Shown here: positions 1 to 6,403 of the stretch, one piece after another
How positions within the stretch are numbered: position 1 is the first letter of the stretch
Layout: each line of letters starts with the position of its first letter
DNA from: Syntrophomonadaceae bacterium
Lineage (GTDB): Bacteria > Bacillota > Syntrophomonadia > Syntrophomonadales > Syntrophomonadaceae
Assembly: GCA_012798055.1 (NCBI GenBank)
Contig: JAAZOA010000152.1
Coordinates: 1-18,691, forward strand
Direction of reading: 5' to 3'
DNA: 18,691 bases
The notes under the pieces: generated by a model
What the model was told of the DNA's origin: nothing
The model's input: only the letters and a program-made list of their open reading frames with translations
The model's database searches: none
Translations under genes and position numbers: made by a program

Positions 1-4
1 AAAA

Positions 5-562
5 ATGACCGTCCATATCGTGGGTTTGGCCGGCAGCCTGCGCCGGGGTTCCTTCAATAAAGCGGCCCTAAGGGCGGCAGGGGAACTTTTACCGGCGGGA
101 GCCAGGCTGGAGATCCTGGAGCTTGCAGATATCCCGTTTTTTAATGAGGACCTGGAGAAGGAGGGCATGCCCCAGGCGGTCCTGGACTTCAGGGCCAGGG
201 TGAGTACCGCTGATGCCATCCTCATCGCCACCCCGGAGTATAATTATTCCCTGCCCCCGGTATTGAAAAATGCCCTGGACTGGGGGTCGCGGGGTGGACT
301 TAATGTGTGGAACAGCAAACCATTGGCAATAATGAGTGCTTCTCCCGGTATTTTCGGCGGGGCCAGGGCCCAGTACCATCTGCGCCAGGTATGTGTGGTG
401 CTGAACCTCTTGCCCCTGAACCGCCCCGAGGTTTTCATCGGCAGTGCCAACACCAAATTTGATGCTGACGGCACCCTGGTAGATGAATATACCCGCCAGG
501 CGATCACCAAGCTGCTGCAGGCCCTTGTGGACACGGTTCGGCGGATGAACAAGGAACAGTGA
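5..562 (+). CDS. NADPH-dependent FMN reductase family protein
   Basis: 185-residue flavodoxin-fold oxidoreductase of the NADPH_dep_FMN_red family, cytoplasmic, expected to bind FMN and reduce it, quinones or similar acceptors with NAD(P)H. Seen: an N-terminal beta strand followed by a phosphate-binding loop GSLRRGSFNKAAL (about residues 10-22), and the family signature PEYNYSLPPVLKNALDW (about 77-93), followed by SASPGIFGG (about 112-120), typical of this family. Length matches the usual 175-190 residues. The ATG lies four bases from the window edge, so its ribosome binding site is out of view and an upstream start cannot be excluded, although homologues begin at about this point. The stop codon TGA overlaps the ATG of the following broken YgbA_NO gene by one base (TGATG), which implies translational coupling. 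The physiological substrate cannot be told. Confidence 0.9.
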   Translation: MTVHIVGLAGSLRRGSFNKAALRAAGELLPAGARLEILELADIPFFNEDLEKEGMPQAVLDFRARVSTADAILIATPEYNYSLPPVLKNALDWGSRGGLNVWNSKPLAIMSASPGIFGGARAQYHLRQVCVVLNLLPLNRPEVFIGSANTKFDADGTLVDEYTRQAITKLLQALVDTVRRMNKEQ

Positions 563-800
563 TGGCCTATTCGAGGCGTTTGGAACTCAAAACCATCCGC
601 AAAATCGGCTGGAGAAATGCCCCTTTGGGGAAGACAAGCCGGTCTGTTCGCAGTGCAGGGTCCATTGTTACAAGACCGATATGCGGGAGCAGATCAGGAG
701 GGTGATGGCCTATGCCGGGCCCCGCATGCTGACCAGGAGCCCAATCCTGACAGCCCGTTATATATATCGCAAAAAATTCAAACGGCCGCCTGCGGAATAA
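562..800 (+). pseudogene. YgbA_NO-type (nitrous oxide-stimulated promoter) gene, internally deleted and frameshifted
   Basis: Two reading frames carry the two ends of one small protein. From ATG 562 the frame reads MAYSRRLELKTIRKI, the usual N-terminus of the family. From about 606, in another frame, it reads RLEKCPFGEDKPVC, then VHCYKTDMREQIRRVMAYAG and PRMLTRSPILTARYI, ending at TAA 798-800. This is the C-terminal two-thirds of the PF11756 family (E. coli YgbA), whose middle part normally holds a YC..HH segment and a CPEC motif. That middle, roughly 25-30 residues, is missing, and the two ends meet near 603-608 out of frame. AAGGA at 551-555 is a suitable ribosome binding site. Family members are often linked to NO stress regulons. 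I read this as a decayed gene produced by one internal deletion; an assembly error is the alternative. Confidence 0.75.
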
Positions 801-808
801 GCGGCCGT
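771..808 (-). terminator. Intrinsic terminator of the ccdA-tlpA operon
   Basis: Perfect 8-bp stem ACGGCCGC (782-789) / GCGGCCGT (801-808) with an 11-nt loop. On the minus strand it lies 20 bp after the tlpA stop codon and is followed by TTGAATTTTTT. It overlaps the 3' end of the convergent broken YgbA_NO gene, and may stop transcription from both sides. Confidence 0.65.
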
Positions 809-827
809 ACCTTTGGGTCGATAATAT

Positions 828-1400
828 CTATTTCAGCTGATAAACCATGTTGCGCAGGTTTTCCTTGGTGGTGGACCCGACCACATAAGTGTAGATCCGC
901 CCTTCCTGGTCGATTATGAATGTGGTAGGTATGCTGTTGATACTATAGTTGTCAGCCGTCTTTGTGCCTTTATCCAGGAGCACCGGCATGGAAAAATGAT
1001 TGTCCTTGATGTACTGCCGGGCCTTGGATTCGGTTTCCCGGCTGCCGTCGGTCATATTAACTGCCAGGAGAACCCCGAAATCATCCACCCCCAATTCGGC
1101 TGCGATCTGGTCCAGGTCGGGCATCTCAGCCTTGCAGGGAGGGCACCAGCTGGCCCAGAAATTCAGCACCACCACCCTACCCCGGAAATCTGAAAGCCTA
1201 ACGGAATTGCCCTCCAGATCTTCCAGGGCAAAGTCCGGAGCAGTTGCACCCAGGTAGCTGCTGGTGGCGGCCACTCTGGACGTGTCGATGGTGAACTGGC
1301 CGTTCTCCGCAACCTGGAACCGATTGTAGACGGAGAAAGCCAGCATGACCAGCAATCCCAAAAATAGTAGCGAGCCGACGAACTTATTGCCTTCACCCAT
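828..1400 (-). CDS. TlpA/ResA-type membrane-anchored thioredoxin
   Basis: 190-residue thiol-disulfide oxidoreductase on the outer face of the membrane. Seen: a short basic N-terminus, one hydrophobic anchor (about residues 9-24), then a thioredoxin-like AhpC/TSA-Redoxin domain beginning near APDFALEDLEG, the active site WCPPC with Cys86 and Cys89, and the cis-proline loop SIPTTF. ResA/TlpA proteins keep extracytoplasmic thiols reduced, classically apocytochrome c. It follows the CcdA-like gene by 44 bp, and CcdA is the usual electron donor for such proteins, so the two probably form one reducing system. Start choice: an ATG at 1409 almost touches the ribosome binding site GGAGG (1411-1415), whereas the ATG at 1400 lies 10 nt from it, so I prefer 1400. 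No cytochrome c gene is in the window, so the client protein is unknown. Confidence 0.9.
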   Translation of the reverse strand: MGEGNKFVGSLLFLGLLVMLAFSVYNRFQVAENGQFTIDTSRVAATSSYLGATAPDFALEDLEGNSVRLSDFRGRVVVLNFWASWCPPCKAEMPDLDQIAAELGVDDFGVLLAVNMTDGSRETESKARQYIKDNHFSMPVLLDKGTKTADNYSINSIPTTFIIDQEGRIYTYVVGSTTKENLRNMVYQLK

Positions 1401-1444
1401 AATTGTCATACCTCCTCAGGTTATTATAACCCGTTGCCCAAAAA

Positions 1445-2104
1445 CTAGAACCGGTCCAGGAAGAGAAGGAGCCCGGCAGCGACCAGGAACAAGCCCGAAA
1501 TCAGGCTAATAGACCGGCTATGGGCAGCGAGCAGGCGGAATCGGTCCTTCAGTGACTCGAAGAGCCACGCGCTTATCAGGAAAGGAATGCCCAAACCGGC
1601 CGAATAGAGGCTGAGCATGAGCATACCCTGCACCACTGAACCTGTATTCCCGGCAAGAAGCAGGGCGGAACCGAGGAATACCCCGACACAGGGGGTCCAG
1701 CCGAAAGCGAAAGCCATGCCGAAGCCCAGGGAGCGGATCAGGTTGAGGTTCTGTACCCGGTAATCGAAAGCGTGGGTCTGGTCCAGGAAGGGAAGCCGCA
1801 AAAGTCCCATGAAATAGAGCCCGAAGGCTACCATAACCAGGCCACTGATCTGCCGCAATAATTTGAGGTGGAGCTGCAGGTAACTGCCCAGAGCTGTAGC
1901 TGTAGCTCCCAGGGCCACGAACACCAGGGTTAAACCCAGCACAAATGCCAGGGCATTACGAAAAAGACGGCCCCGGTCGACAGCAGTGTTCTCAGCTGTT
2001 CCTGCCAGGTAGAAGAGATAAATCGGCAGCATGGGCAGAATGCAAGGGGAGATAAAAGTCAAGAGACCTTCTGTGAAACAAAGCCAATAGTTTGGGTGCC
2101 CCAT
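1445..2104 (-). CDS. ccdA: CcdA-family transmembrane thiol:disulfide transporter
   Basis: 219-residue integral membrane protein of the CcdA/DsbD-beta family, which passes reducing equivalents from cytoplasmic thioredoxin across the membrane to extracytoplasmic thiol proteins. Seen: about six hydrophobic segments, the two family cysteines in SPCILPMLP (Cys21) and GWTPCVGVFLGSALLLAG (Cys139), and the conserved Pro/Gly residues around them. Length fits the short bacterial CcdA form (about 220-240 residues). AGGAGGT stands 6 nt before the ATG. It is the first gene of a two-gene operon with the TlpA/ResA-like protein, its probable partner. A sigma-A-type promoter is visible upstream (2152-2180). 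Confidence 0.92.
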   Translation of the reverse strand: MGHPNYWLCFTEGLLTFISPCILPMLPIYLFYLAGTAENTAVDRGRLFRNALAFVLGLTLVFVALGATATALGSYLQLHLKLLRQISGLVMVAFGLYFMGLLRLPFLDQTHAFDYRVQNLNLIRSLGFGMAFAFGWTPCVGVFLGSALLLAGNTGSVVQGMLMLSLYSAGLGIPFLISAWLFESLKDRFRLLAAHSRSISLISGLFLVAAGLLLFLDRF

Positions 2105-2125
2105 AGCTACCTCCTGACGGACCCA

Positions 2126-2181
2126 TTGCCCGGTTTTGCAGAATCTACTATATTATAAATATTGCCAGAACTATAGGCAAT
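2126..2181. promoter_or_regulatory. Overlapping divergent promoters with an inverted-repeat operator candidate
   Basis: Minus strand, toward ccdA: TTGCCT (2180-2175), 17-bp spacer, TATAAT (2157-2152). Plus strand, toward the methyltransferase: TTGCCC (2126-2131), 17-bp spacer, TATATT (2149-2154). The two -10 boxes overlap. An inverted repeat ATTGCC (2161-2166) / GGCAAT (2176-2181) covers the -35 and spacer of the leftward promoter and the start region of the rightward one, a position fit for a shared regulator. Promoter matches are seen; use of the repeat as an operator is inference. Confidence 0.5.
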
Positions 2182-2235
2182 GGTGGATTCCGGCTCAAAT
2201 CAAATCGGGTCGGAGGGCTGGCAAGGAGGCGCAAG

Positions 2236-2880
2236 ATGGACGAGGAAAGACGGGATTTCGACCAGGAAGCAGCCGACTGGGACAATCCAGGTCGTGTCAA
2301 GATGGCCCAAAATATCGCTGCGGCCATCAAAAAATCGGTAAAAATAAACCGGGATATGGAAGTCCTGGATTTCGGCTGCGGGACAGGCTTGCTGGCTCTT
2401 GAGCTGCAGCCCCTGGTGCACGAGCTGACCTGTGTCGACAGTTCAGCCGGCATGCTGAAGGTTCTCAGCAACAAGATAGAGGAGAGACAGCTTAACAATG
2501 TACGCCCGCTTCTCCTGGATGTAGAAAAGGGCGATCAGCTTATCGGAGCCTACGACCTGGTCATCTCCAGTATGACCCTGCACCATATCCGGGACATAAA
2601 ACCCTTGCTGGCCCAATTCCTGCGGATATTGAAGCCGGGAGGATGGTTGTGCCTGGCTGATTTGGATTTGGATCAAGGTCATTTTCACGGAGCCAATCAT
2701 AATCAAGGGGTGTTTCATTTCGGTTTCGATCGCAAGCTGCTGGGCAAAGACCTGGAGGATGCCGGTTTCTTCCAAGTGGAGTTCAGCACTGGGGCTGAAG
2801 TGATGCGTTTTTATCCCGGCGGTGTGAAACCATTTACTATATTCGTGGCTACTGCCCGCAAAGCCTCAGCTGGGGCATAA
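2236..2880 (+). CDS. Class I SAM-dependent methyltransferase
   Basis: 214-residue soluble methyltransferase with the Rossmann-like class I fold (Methyltransf_11/25 type). Seen: motif I VLDFGCGTGLLALEL (about residues 43-57) for SAM binding, an acidic end of strand beta-2 (ELTCVDSSAGML), motif around VISSMTLHHI, and a post-motif LKPGGWLCLADLD (about 134-146). AAGGAGG at 2223-2229 lies 6 nt before the ATG. It stands alone between the divergent ccdA operon and a terminator. The substrate is not shown by the sequence: small-molecule, quinone or arsenic/metal-related methylation are all possible for this broad family. The C-terminal segment with GFDRKLLGKDLEDAGF is commonly seen in UbiE-like and unclassified members. 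Confidence 0.88.
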   Translation: MDEERRDFDQEAADWDNPGRVKMAQNIAAAIKKSVKINRDMEVLDFGCGTGLLALELQPLVHELTCVDSSAGMLKVLSNKIEERQLNNVRPLLLDVEKGDQLIGAYDLVISSMTLHHIRDIKPLLAQFLRILKPGGWLCLADLDLDQGHFHGANHNQGVFHFGFDRKLLGKDLEDAGFFQVEFSTGAEVMRFYPGGVKPFTIFVATARKASAGA

Positions 2881-2925
2881 GTCAACAAATCGGGGGCTTT
2901 AACCGGGGTGCCGGCTTCTACAAAC

Positions 2926-2961
2926 AAAGCATCGCCTGCTGTGTGCAGACGGTGCTTTTGT
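2926..2961 (+). terminator. Probable intrinsic terminator after the methyltransferase gene
   Basis: Stem of 14 positions, 2926-2939 with 2945-2958, containing one G-T pair and one mismatch, loop TGTGT, followed by TTTTGTAATT. It lies 45 bp after the methyltransferase stop codon. Confidence 0.6.
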
Positions 2962-3091
2962 AATTAGCATTAAGTCAAACTATGCAGCTTTTCTGCTGGG
3001 CATGGTCTTCATCAAAAAAACACAATTCCTTCACAGAACCTCATTTATGACTGGATACAATGTAAACAAGAACCTGTGGAGGGATGTTGCC

Positions 3092-4384
3092 ATGTGCAGA
3101 AGATTAAGAAGACCGCTAATCGTGACATTTGCGTTGCTGCTGCTATTACTGGCTGCAGCACCGGCAATGGCCTGGGATGACTGCCCCAAGAACAAAGTGG
3201 TCTGTGACCAGCCTTGTCGCGACTACATCGATAGCAACAATAACGGCACCTGCGACCACCTGGAGCCTGCTCCCTCGTCAAGCAGCAAGACCACCCCGGC
3301 GGCGACGGTGACGACCACGACCACCGCCAGACCTACAACTACCACAACAAGTCTGCCGGCAGCTTCACCCAGTAGTGGTATCTCGACTTCCTCTGGGGCT
3401 GCTTCCAGCAGTTCAACCCCCAGTAGCGGCAATGTTGCTGCCACAGCCGATTCGGCTGCCCATGACTTCCTGGCAACAGCGGAGGACACAGCCGCCAGCC
3501 AGACAGCCAGCCCGGCACAGAACCTGTCTACAGCCTTGAGGCAGCCCAGTTTCGTGTTTACTCTGCTGCTGCTGGTGGGGGCTTGGGTGGCAGTGCGCCG
3601 CAAATTGCCGGGAAGGGTCAGACTGGTGATCCTGGGTCTTTCCCTGGGGATTTTGGGATTCTACCTCCAGGGATGCATGTGCCCGGTGGGCGTACTGGCC
3701 AATCTGCCCTTGCGGATTACCGGACTCCTGCAGGGCAAATACATGTTATGGCTGCTGCTGTTCTTCACCCCGGTGGTGTTTCTCTTCTGGGGAGGCAGGA
3801 TCTTTTGCGGAGGGGTATGCCCGATAGGTGCGGTTCAGGAATTCACTTTCCGCCTGGGATGCAAGCTAGGCTTAAACAGGGGGCGTCCTGGCTTAGAGAA
3901 ATGGGACTGGCTGAAATATGGAAAATACCTGGCACTGCTGGGGATACTGCTGGTGACTCCTTTATTGGGAACTGCCTGGTGGTGCGATCTGGATCCCTTC
4001 GGTTATTTGTTCAATCTGTCGGGGTCCAAGATTGCCCTGGGTTTGCTAGTGGTTATCCTCACCGTCTCCCTGTTTGTCTCACGGTTCTGGTGCCGTTTCC
4101 TCTGCCCCTACGGAGCTCTGCTGGGAATCCTTAACAAAGATTTGGCCTGGGCAAGACAAAATTTGGGCCTGGGTTTGGGCGGGCCCGTGATTGACGCCAG
4201 CCGCTGCAAGAACTGCGGCAAGTGCGCCCGTAGCTGCCCGGTTGACGCCATCAGCGCCTGTGCCATTGACGCTGCCGAATGCATCAACTGCGGGGAATGT
4301 AGCCGCCAATGTAAACTGGGGGCAGTGATCACCGAAGAAATGTTACCTGCCAATCCTCGACCGGCTTGGCCGAAGATCAATTAA
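3092..4384 (+). CDS. Membrane polyferredoxin (NapH/CcoG-like 4Fe-4S protein) with an extracytoplasmic low-complexity N-terminal domain
   Basis: 430 residues. Seen in order: signal sequence (about 8-27); a small Cys/Asp domain CPKNKVVC...YIDSNNNGTCDH (31-56) resembling a Ca-binding D.N..G.CD loop; a Ser/Thr/Ala-rich linker (about 61-145); several membrane segments carrying CMCPVG (195-200), FCGGVCPIG (238-246) and FWCRFLCPYG (332-341); and two classical 4Fe-4S sites CKNCGKCARSCP (372-383) and CINCGECSRQC (397-407). The CxxxCP-in-membrane pattern is shared by NapH, CcoG/RdxA and NosR C-terminal proteins, which pass electrons between quinone or ferredoxin and periplasmic enzymes. The open frame extends upstream to 3002, but GGAGG lies 9 nt before the ATG at 3092 and a good signal peptide starts there. 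Electron partners are unknown. The next gene, 21 bp downstream, encodes a small exported Cys protein and is probably co-transcribed. Confidence 0.85.
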   Translation: MCRRLRRPLIVTFALLLLLLAAAPAMAWDDCPKNKVVCDQPCRDYIDSNNNGTCDHLEPAPSSSSKTTPAATVTTTTTARPTTTTTSLPAASPSSGISTSSGAASSSSTPSSGNVAATADSAAHDFLATAEDTAASQTASPAQNLSTALRQPSFVFTLLLLVGAWVAVRRKLPGRVRLVILGLSLGILGFYLQGCMCPVGVLANLPLRITGLLQGKYMLWLLLFFTPVVFLFWGGRIFCGGVCPIGAVQEFTFRLGCKLGLNRGRPGLEKWDWLKYGKYLALLGILLVTPLLGTAWWCDLDPFGYLFNLSGSKIALGLLVVILTVSLFVSRFWCRFLCPYGALLGILNKDLAWARQNLGLGLGGPVIDASRCKNCGKCARSCPVDAISACAIDAAECINCGECSRQCKLGAVITEEMLPANPRPAWPKIN

Positions 4385-4405
4385 ATTTGGAGAGGAAAAT
4401 GTAAC

Positions 4406-4714
4406 ATGACTAACAAAGCGAAGATGATATTCTTGAACCTGATTCTGCTGGCTGGCATCACCTTTTCCATGAAAACCGCCTTCGCGGACCTGCCTGCCAA
4501 TGAAGAAGGCAGCACCAGCCGCGACCAGGAGCAGATTACGGACCAGAGCCAAGGAGCCGCGCTCAACGGGGAAAGGTCCAGCGGAACCGGGCCCGATGGC
4601 AGCGAGAATTGCAGCCTTATGCCGGTGGATGATGGCTGTACGGTCTGTGCCGGCTGCAGCAGTCCGTGCAGTTTGATCCAACAACCGACCCCCTCTGCTC
4701 CTCCGACCCGTTAG
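4406..4714 (+). CDS. Small exported protein with a C-terminal cysteine cluster
   Basis: 102 residues, family not recognised. Seen: a basic N-terminus and hydrophobic stretch (about 5-22) ending near AFA, consistent with a cleavable signal peptide; a polar, Gln/Ser/Glu-rich middle with no predicted fold that I can recognise; and a cluster of five cysteines spaced C-x9-C-x2-C-x2-C-x3-C near the end (CSLMPVDDGCTVCAGCSSPC), then a Pro-rich tail. Such spacing suggests binding of a metal or Fe-S centre, or disulfides. A purine-rich GGAGAGG lies before the ATG, somewhat far. It follows the polyferredoxin gene by 21 bp, so it may be an accessory or partner of that electron carrier. Function is inference only. 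Confidence 0.6.
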   Translation: MTNKAKMIFLNLILLAGITFSMKTAFADLPANEEGSTSRDQEQITDQSQGAALNGERSSGTGPDGSENCSLMPVDDGCTVCAGCSSPCSLIQQPTPSAPPTR

Positions 4715-4755
4715 CTCATCTCCAGGATTGCCTGAAATCCAGCAGGGAGCTTTTA
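4713..4755 (+). terminator. Possible intrinsic terminator of the polyferredoxin operon
   Basis: Nested stems AGCTC (4713-4717) / GAGCT (4747-4751) and GGATT (4725-4729) / AATCC (4736-4740), followed by TTTTA. It overlaps the stop codon of the small exported protein gene. The stem is interrupted, so strength is uncertain. Confidence 0.45.
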
Positions 4756-4804
4756 CCTGCAAGCATTCCCTTTGCGGGTTCTTGTCCCGGCAGGAAGCAG
4801 TAAA

Positions 4805-4835
4805 TTGAATGTAAGAGGAGGTTAAATGGTATAAT
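4805..4835 (+). promoter_or_regulatory. Extended -10 sigma-A-type promoter for the DUF5661 gene
   Basis: TGGTATAAT at 4827-4835 is an extended -10 element; TTGAAT at 4805-4810 is a possible -35 but with a long 19-bp spacer. Transcription would start near 4842, giving an untranslated leader of about 125 nt. Confidence 0.5.
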
Positions 4836-4841
4836 TTAGGT

Positions 4842-4966
4842 GGAAACTTATCCCTCTATAGGCCGTCGCCCAACCTTGAAGGTAGGCGATATCAGACCGA
4901 AAGATCCGGCCAGCGCAATAACCGCCAGGACTAGAGTTCTGAAAGAAACTTGAAGGAGGAGTAGAA
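4842..4966 (+). ncRNA. Candidate structured 5' leader upstream of the DUF5661 gene
   Basis: The leader can fold into a three-way junction: outer stem GGCCG (4861-4865) / CGGCC (4907-4911); arm TCGCC (4866-4870) / GGCGA (4885-4889) topped by ACC/GGT; and a short arm ATC (4891-4893) / GAT (4903-4905). I could not match it to a known riboswitch class (TPP, SAM, FMN, cobalamin, c-di-GMP, fluoride, THF, guanidine and ZTP were considered by eye). Pairing is seen; a regulatory role is inference. Confidence 0.35.
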
Positions 4967-5236
4967 ATGTCAGCCCAAAAGCGTTTTACCACGGAAGAGG
5001 CCAAAGCTATCGGAGAAAAACTGGGAATTGACTGGAGCAAGTTCGATGTGGAACAGTTCCGGATGGGTATGGACGTGGAACTAGAGCACGGCCTGCACGA
5101 TCCAGAGACCAATGTGACCCATGATGATCCCCTTACCACCGGCAAAATAGCCCTGGCTCATCTCAAAGAGTTCCCGGATTATTATACCCGCCTGGAAAAG
5201 ATGGAAAAAGAAGCCGACGCGTTCTGGGGCAAATAA
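4967..5236 (+). CDS. DUF5661 family protein
   Basis: 89-residue soluble, acidic, helical protein that I recognise as the DUF5661 family from the conserved run of features: FTTEEAKAIGEKLGIDWSKF (residues 6-25), FDVEQFRMGMDVELEHG, DPETNVTHDD, TGKIALAHLKEFPDYYTRL and a closing helix. The family has no established function; members occur as small stand-alone proteins in bacteria. Full length for the family. AAGGAGG stands before the ATG with good spacing. It forms a monocistronic unit with its own extended -10 promoter, a long leader with potential RNA structure, and a strong terminator 7 bp after the stop codon, which suggests abundant, independently controlled expression. Confidence 0.85.
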   Translation: MSAQKRFTTEEAKAIGEKLGIDWSKFDVEQFRMGMDVELEHGLHDPETNVTHDDPLTTGKIALAHLKEFPDYYTRLEKMEKEADAFWGK

Positions 5237-5242
5237 TGACCA

Positions 5243-5282
5243 AAACCCGCCTGGCCAAGTCCATAACCAGGCGGGTTTCATC
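5243..5282 (+). terminator. Strong intrinsic terminator of the DUF5661 gene
   Basis: Perfect 12-bp stem AAACCCGCCTGG (5243-5254) / CCAGGCGGGTTT (5267-5278), 12-nt loop, with TTT at the end of the stem followed by CATCTGT. Confidence 0.85.
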
Positions 5283-5509
5283 TGTCACTGTCAGAGTGTG
5301 TGAAAAAGCGAAGCACAGGATTGGGGAACGATGCTAACTGAAAAGCATCCAGGACCTGTATTTGCAGAGGCAATCGCCAGCCTCGCCATGTTCATGTCAA
5401 ACCTTGATGATTCATAATCATGCCGCTGGGCAAGGATCAACTGTGGTCACATTTCCTTATACTTTGCGTCAGGGGACTAACACACATTCTGCCGTCCCTC
5501 TGGCCTTGT
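5283..5509. other. Intergenic stretch without a recognisable gene
   Basis: No family-like protein is seen. It holds a 28-codon open frame starting at ATG 5331 with no clear ribosome binding site, and a small palindrome ATGATT-cat-AATCAT (5407-5421). I assign no function to either. Confidence 0.4.
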
Positions 5510-5713
5510 TTACAGGCCCGCGGCGTGCTTGAAACCGGCTTTCCTTGAGGACTCCACTGCGGCTACTACGGTATATTCAGAATATAAATCCGCAGTGCTC
5601 AGGTCAACGTCCTTGATCTGGAAGAATTCGTGATAAGCGACACAATTGTCTTCAGTCCGGCCGCATACCCCACAGGCATCACAAACACTGCACTCCCAAC
5701 AAAGATTTTCCAT
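5510..5713 (-). CDS. Small CxxC-repeat protein, probable metal binding
   Basis: 67 residues, family not recognised. The N-terminus has six cysteines, five of them spaced every third residue: Cys5, 8, 11, 14 and 17, then Cys24 (LCWECSVCDACGVCG). This dense CxxC ladder suggests a Zn or Fe-S site or a redox-active peptide. The C-terminal half (about 33-60) is hydrophilic and looks helical. Start choice: a GTG at 5722 lies inside the ribosome binding site GGAGGT (5721-5726), so the ATG at 5713, 8 nt from GGAGG, is the better start. A good sigma-A-type promoter lies upstream. It is monocistronic, and its neighbours give no functional clue. Confidence 0.7.
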   Translation of the reverse strand: MENLCWECSVCDACGVCGRTEDNCVAYHEFFQIKDVDLSTADLYSEYTVVAAVESSRKAGFKHAAGL

Positions 5714-5769
5714 GGTCTTCACCTCCAGTCTCTCGCTTATTAAGCAAATACTTTGCTACATTAGTCACA

Positions 5770-5798
5770 ATAATATGCCTGTTAAAAATATTTTTCAA
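5770..5798 (-). promoter_or_regulatory. Sigma-A-type promoter of the CxxC-repeat gene
   Basis: TTGAAA (5798-5793), 17-bp spacer, TATTAT (5775-5770) on the minus strand, about 57 bp before the ATG at 5713. Confidence 0.6.
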
Positions 5799-5951
5799 GA
5801 GGCAAGGGGCCAATATGTGAAATATAAAGCAAGCAAAAGCAAATAAGTGGCAAAAGGCACAAGGCTTCAGTTTCCGCGGGCAGGAGCATGGAAGCGGATC
5901 AGGCGCAGGTAAAAATATTATTTAAATATAATGCGTAGTTATAAGCATTTG

Positions 5952-5965
5952 TAACCTAAAGGTTA
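5952..5965. repeat. Short inverted repeat TAACCT-aa-AGGTTA
   Basis: Six-base arms around a two-base centre, overlapping the end of the VWA gene remnant. Could be an operator half-pair or chance; no gene start lies close by. Confidence 0.3.
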
Positions 5966-6284
5966 TAGTCTAGTCATTTCATTTTCAAGGGCTCTGAGGT
6001 TGGGGCAGGAATAATAAGCGCTGCAAGCGCAGGTATACGTGCATGCGGCTGTCACCTGAAGACCAGCGGGATTCGGGTTCAGGATTGAACCAGTACACAT
6101 TTTTGGCGTGAGACTCGATGGCTTCCAGAGCCGGGAGCTGGTCATTGAACCAGTTATTACGGGCATCCCCGAAGATCAAGACGCTGGTCTTGGGGGTGAG
6201 CCGATTCTCGTAGCCGGCAGGGAAAGCGTCAGGCCATAGTCCTGGATTGTCGTCCCCGGCGAATATGGCTGATTCGATCTGCAT
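5963..6284 (-). pseudogene. 3' remnant of a CoxE-like VWA-domain gene, frameshifted
   Basis: The first frame reads KTSVLIFGDARNN (32-44 of the piece), then AKNVYWFNPEPESRW and SGDSRM, the conserved end of CoxE-like von Willebrand factor A proteins, where GDARNN and W.NPEP.. W..GDS are hallmarks. After about 6040 the family-like sequence continues in another frame as CACSAYYSCPNLRALENEM up to TAA at 5963-5965. So one frameshift lies near 6030-6045. Full-length relatives have about 350-450 residues; here only about the last 100 exist, with no ribosome binding site at the apparent ATG and no MoxR-type ATPase neighbour, which such genes usually have. I conclude a decayed remnant; sequencing error explains only the frameshift, not the missing 5' part. 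Confidence 0.7.
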
Positions 6285-6326
6285 CGTACAACTGATCTCT
6301 GCTCTGCTTAAATTTTGACAGGAATG

Positions 6327-6366
6327 AGCCTAATGCCGGTGCCATCGATAGCACATACATTAGGCT
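6327..6366 (-). terminator. Hairpin after the CaiB/BaiF gene, possible terminator
   Basis: Stem AGCCTAATG (6327-6335) / CATTAGGCT (6358-6366), with an inner GTGC (6339-6342) / GCAC (6351-6354). On the minus strand it lies 37 bp after the stop codon; the following sequence is only partly T-rich (CATTCCTGTCAAAATTT), so termination is likely but not certain. Confidence 0.45.
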
Positions 6367-6403
6367 GCATTAATCGGGATCAGCTTGAGTTTATAATTTA
6401 ATG

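Noticed and set aside
617..919. 100-codon plus-strand frame after the FMN reductase
   Set aside because: It is out of frame with the recognisable YgbA_NO sequence, and its latter part is antisense to tlpA and crosses the terminator.
3002..3091. Upstream 30-codon extension of the polyferredoxin frame
   Set aside because: GGAGG is well spaced for the ATG at 3092, and a normal signal peptide begins there; the extension is not signal-like.
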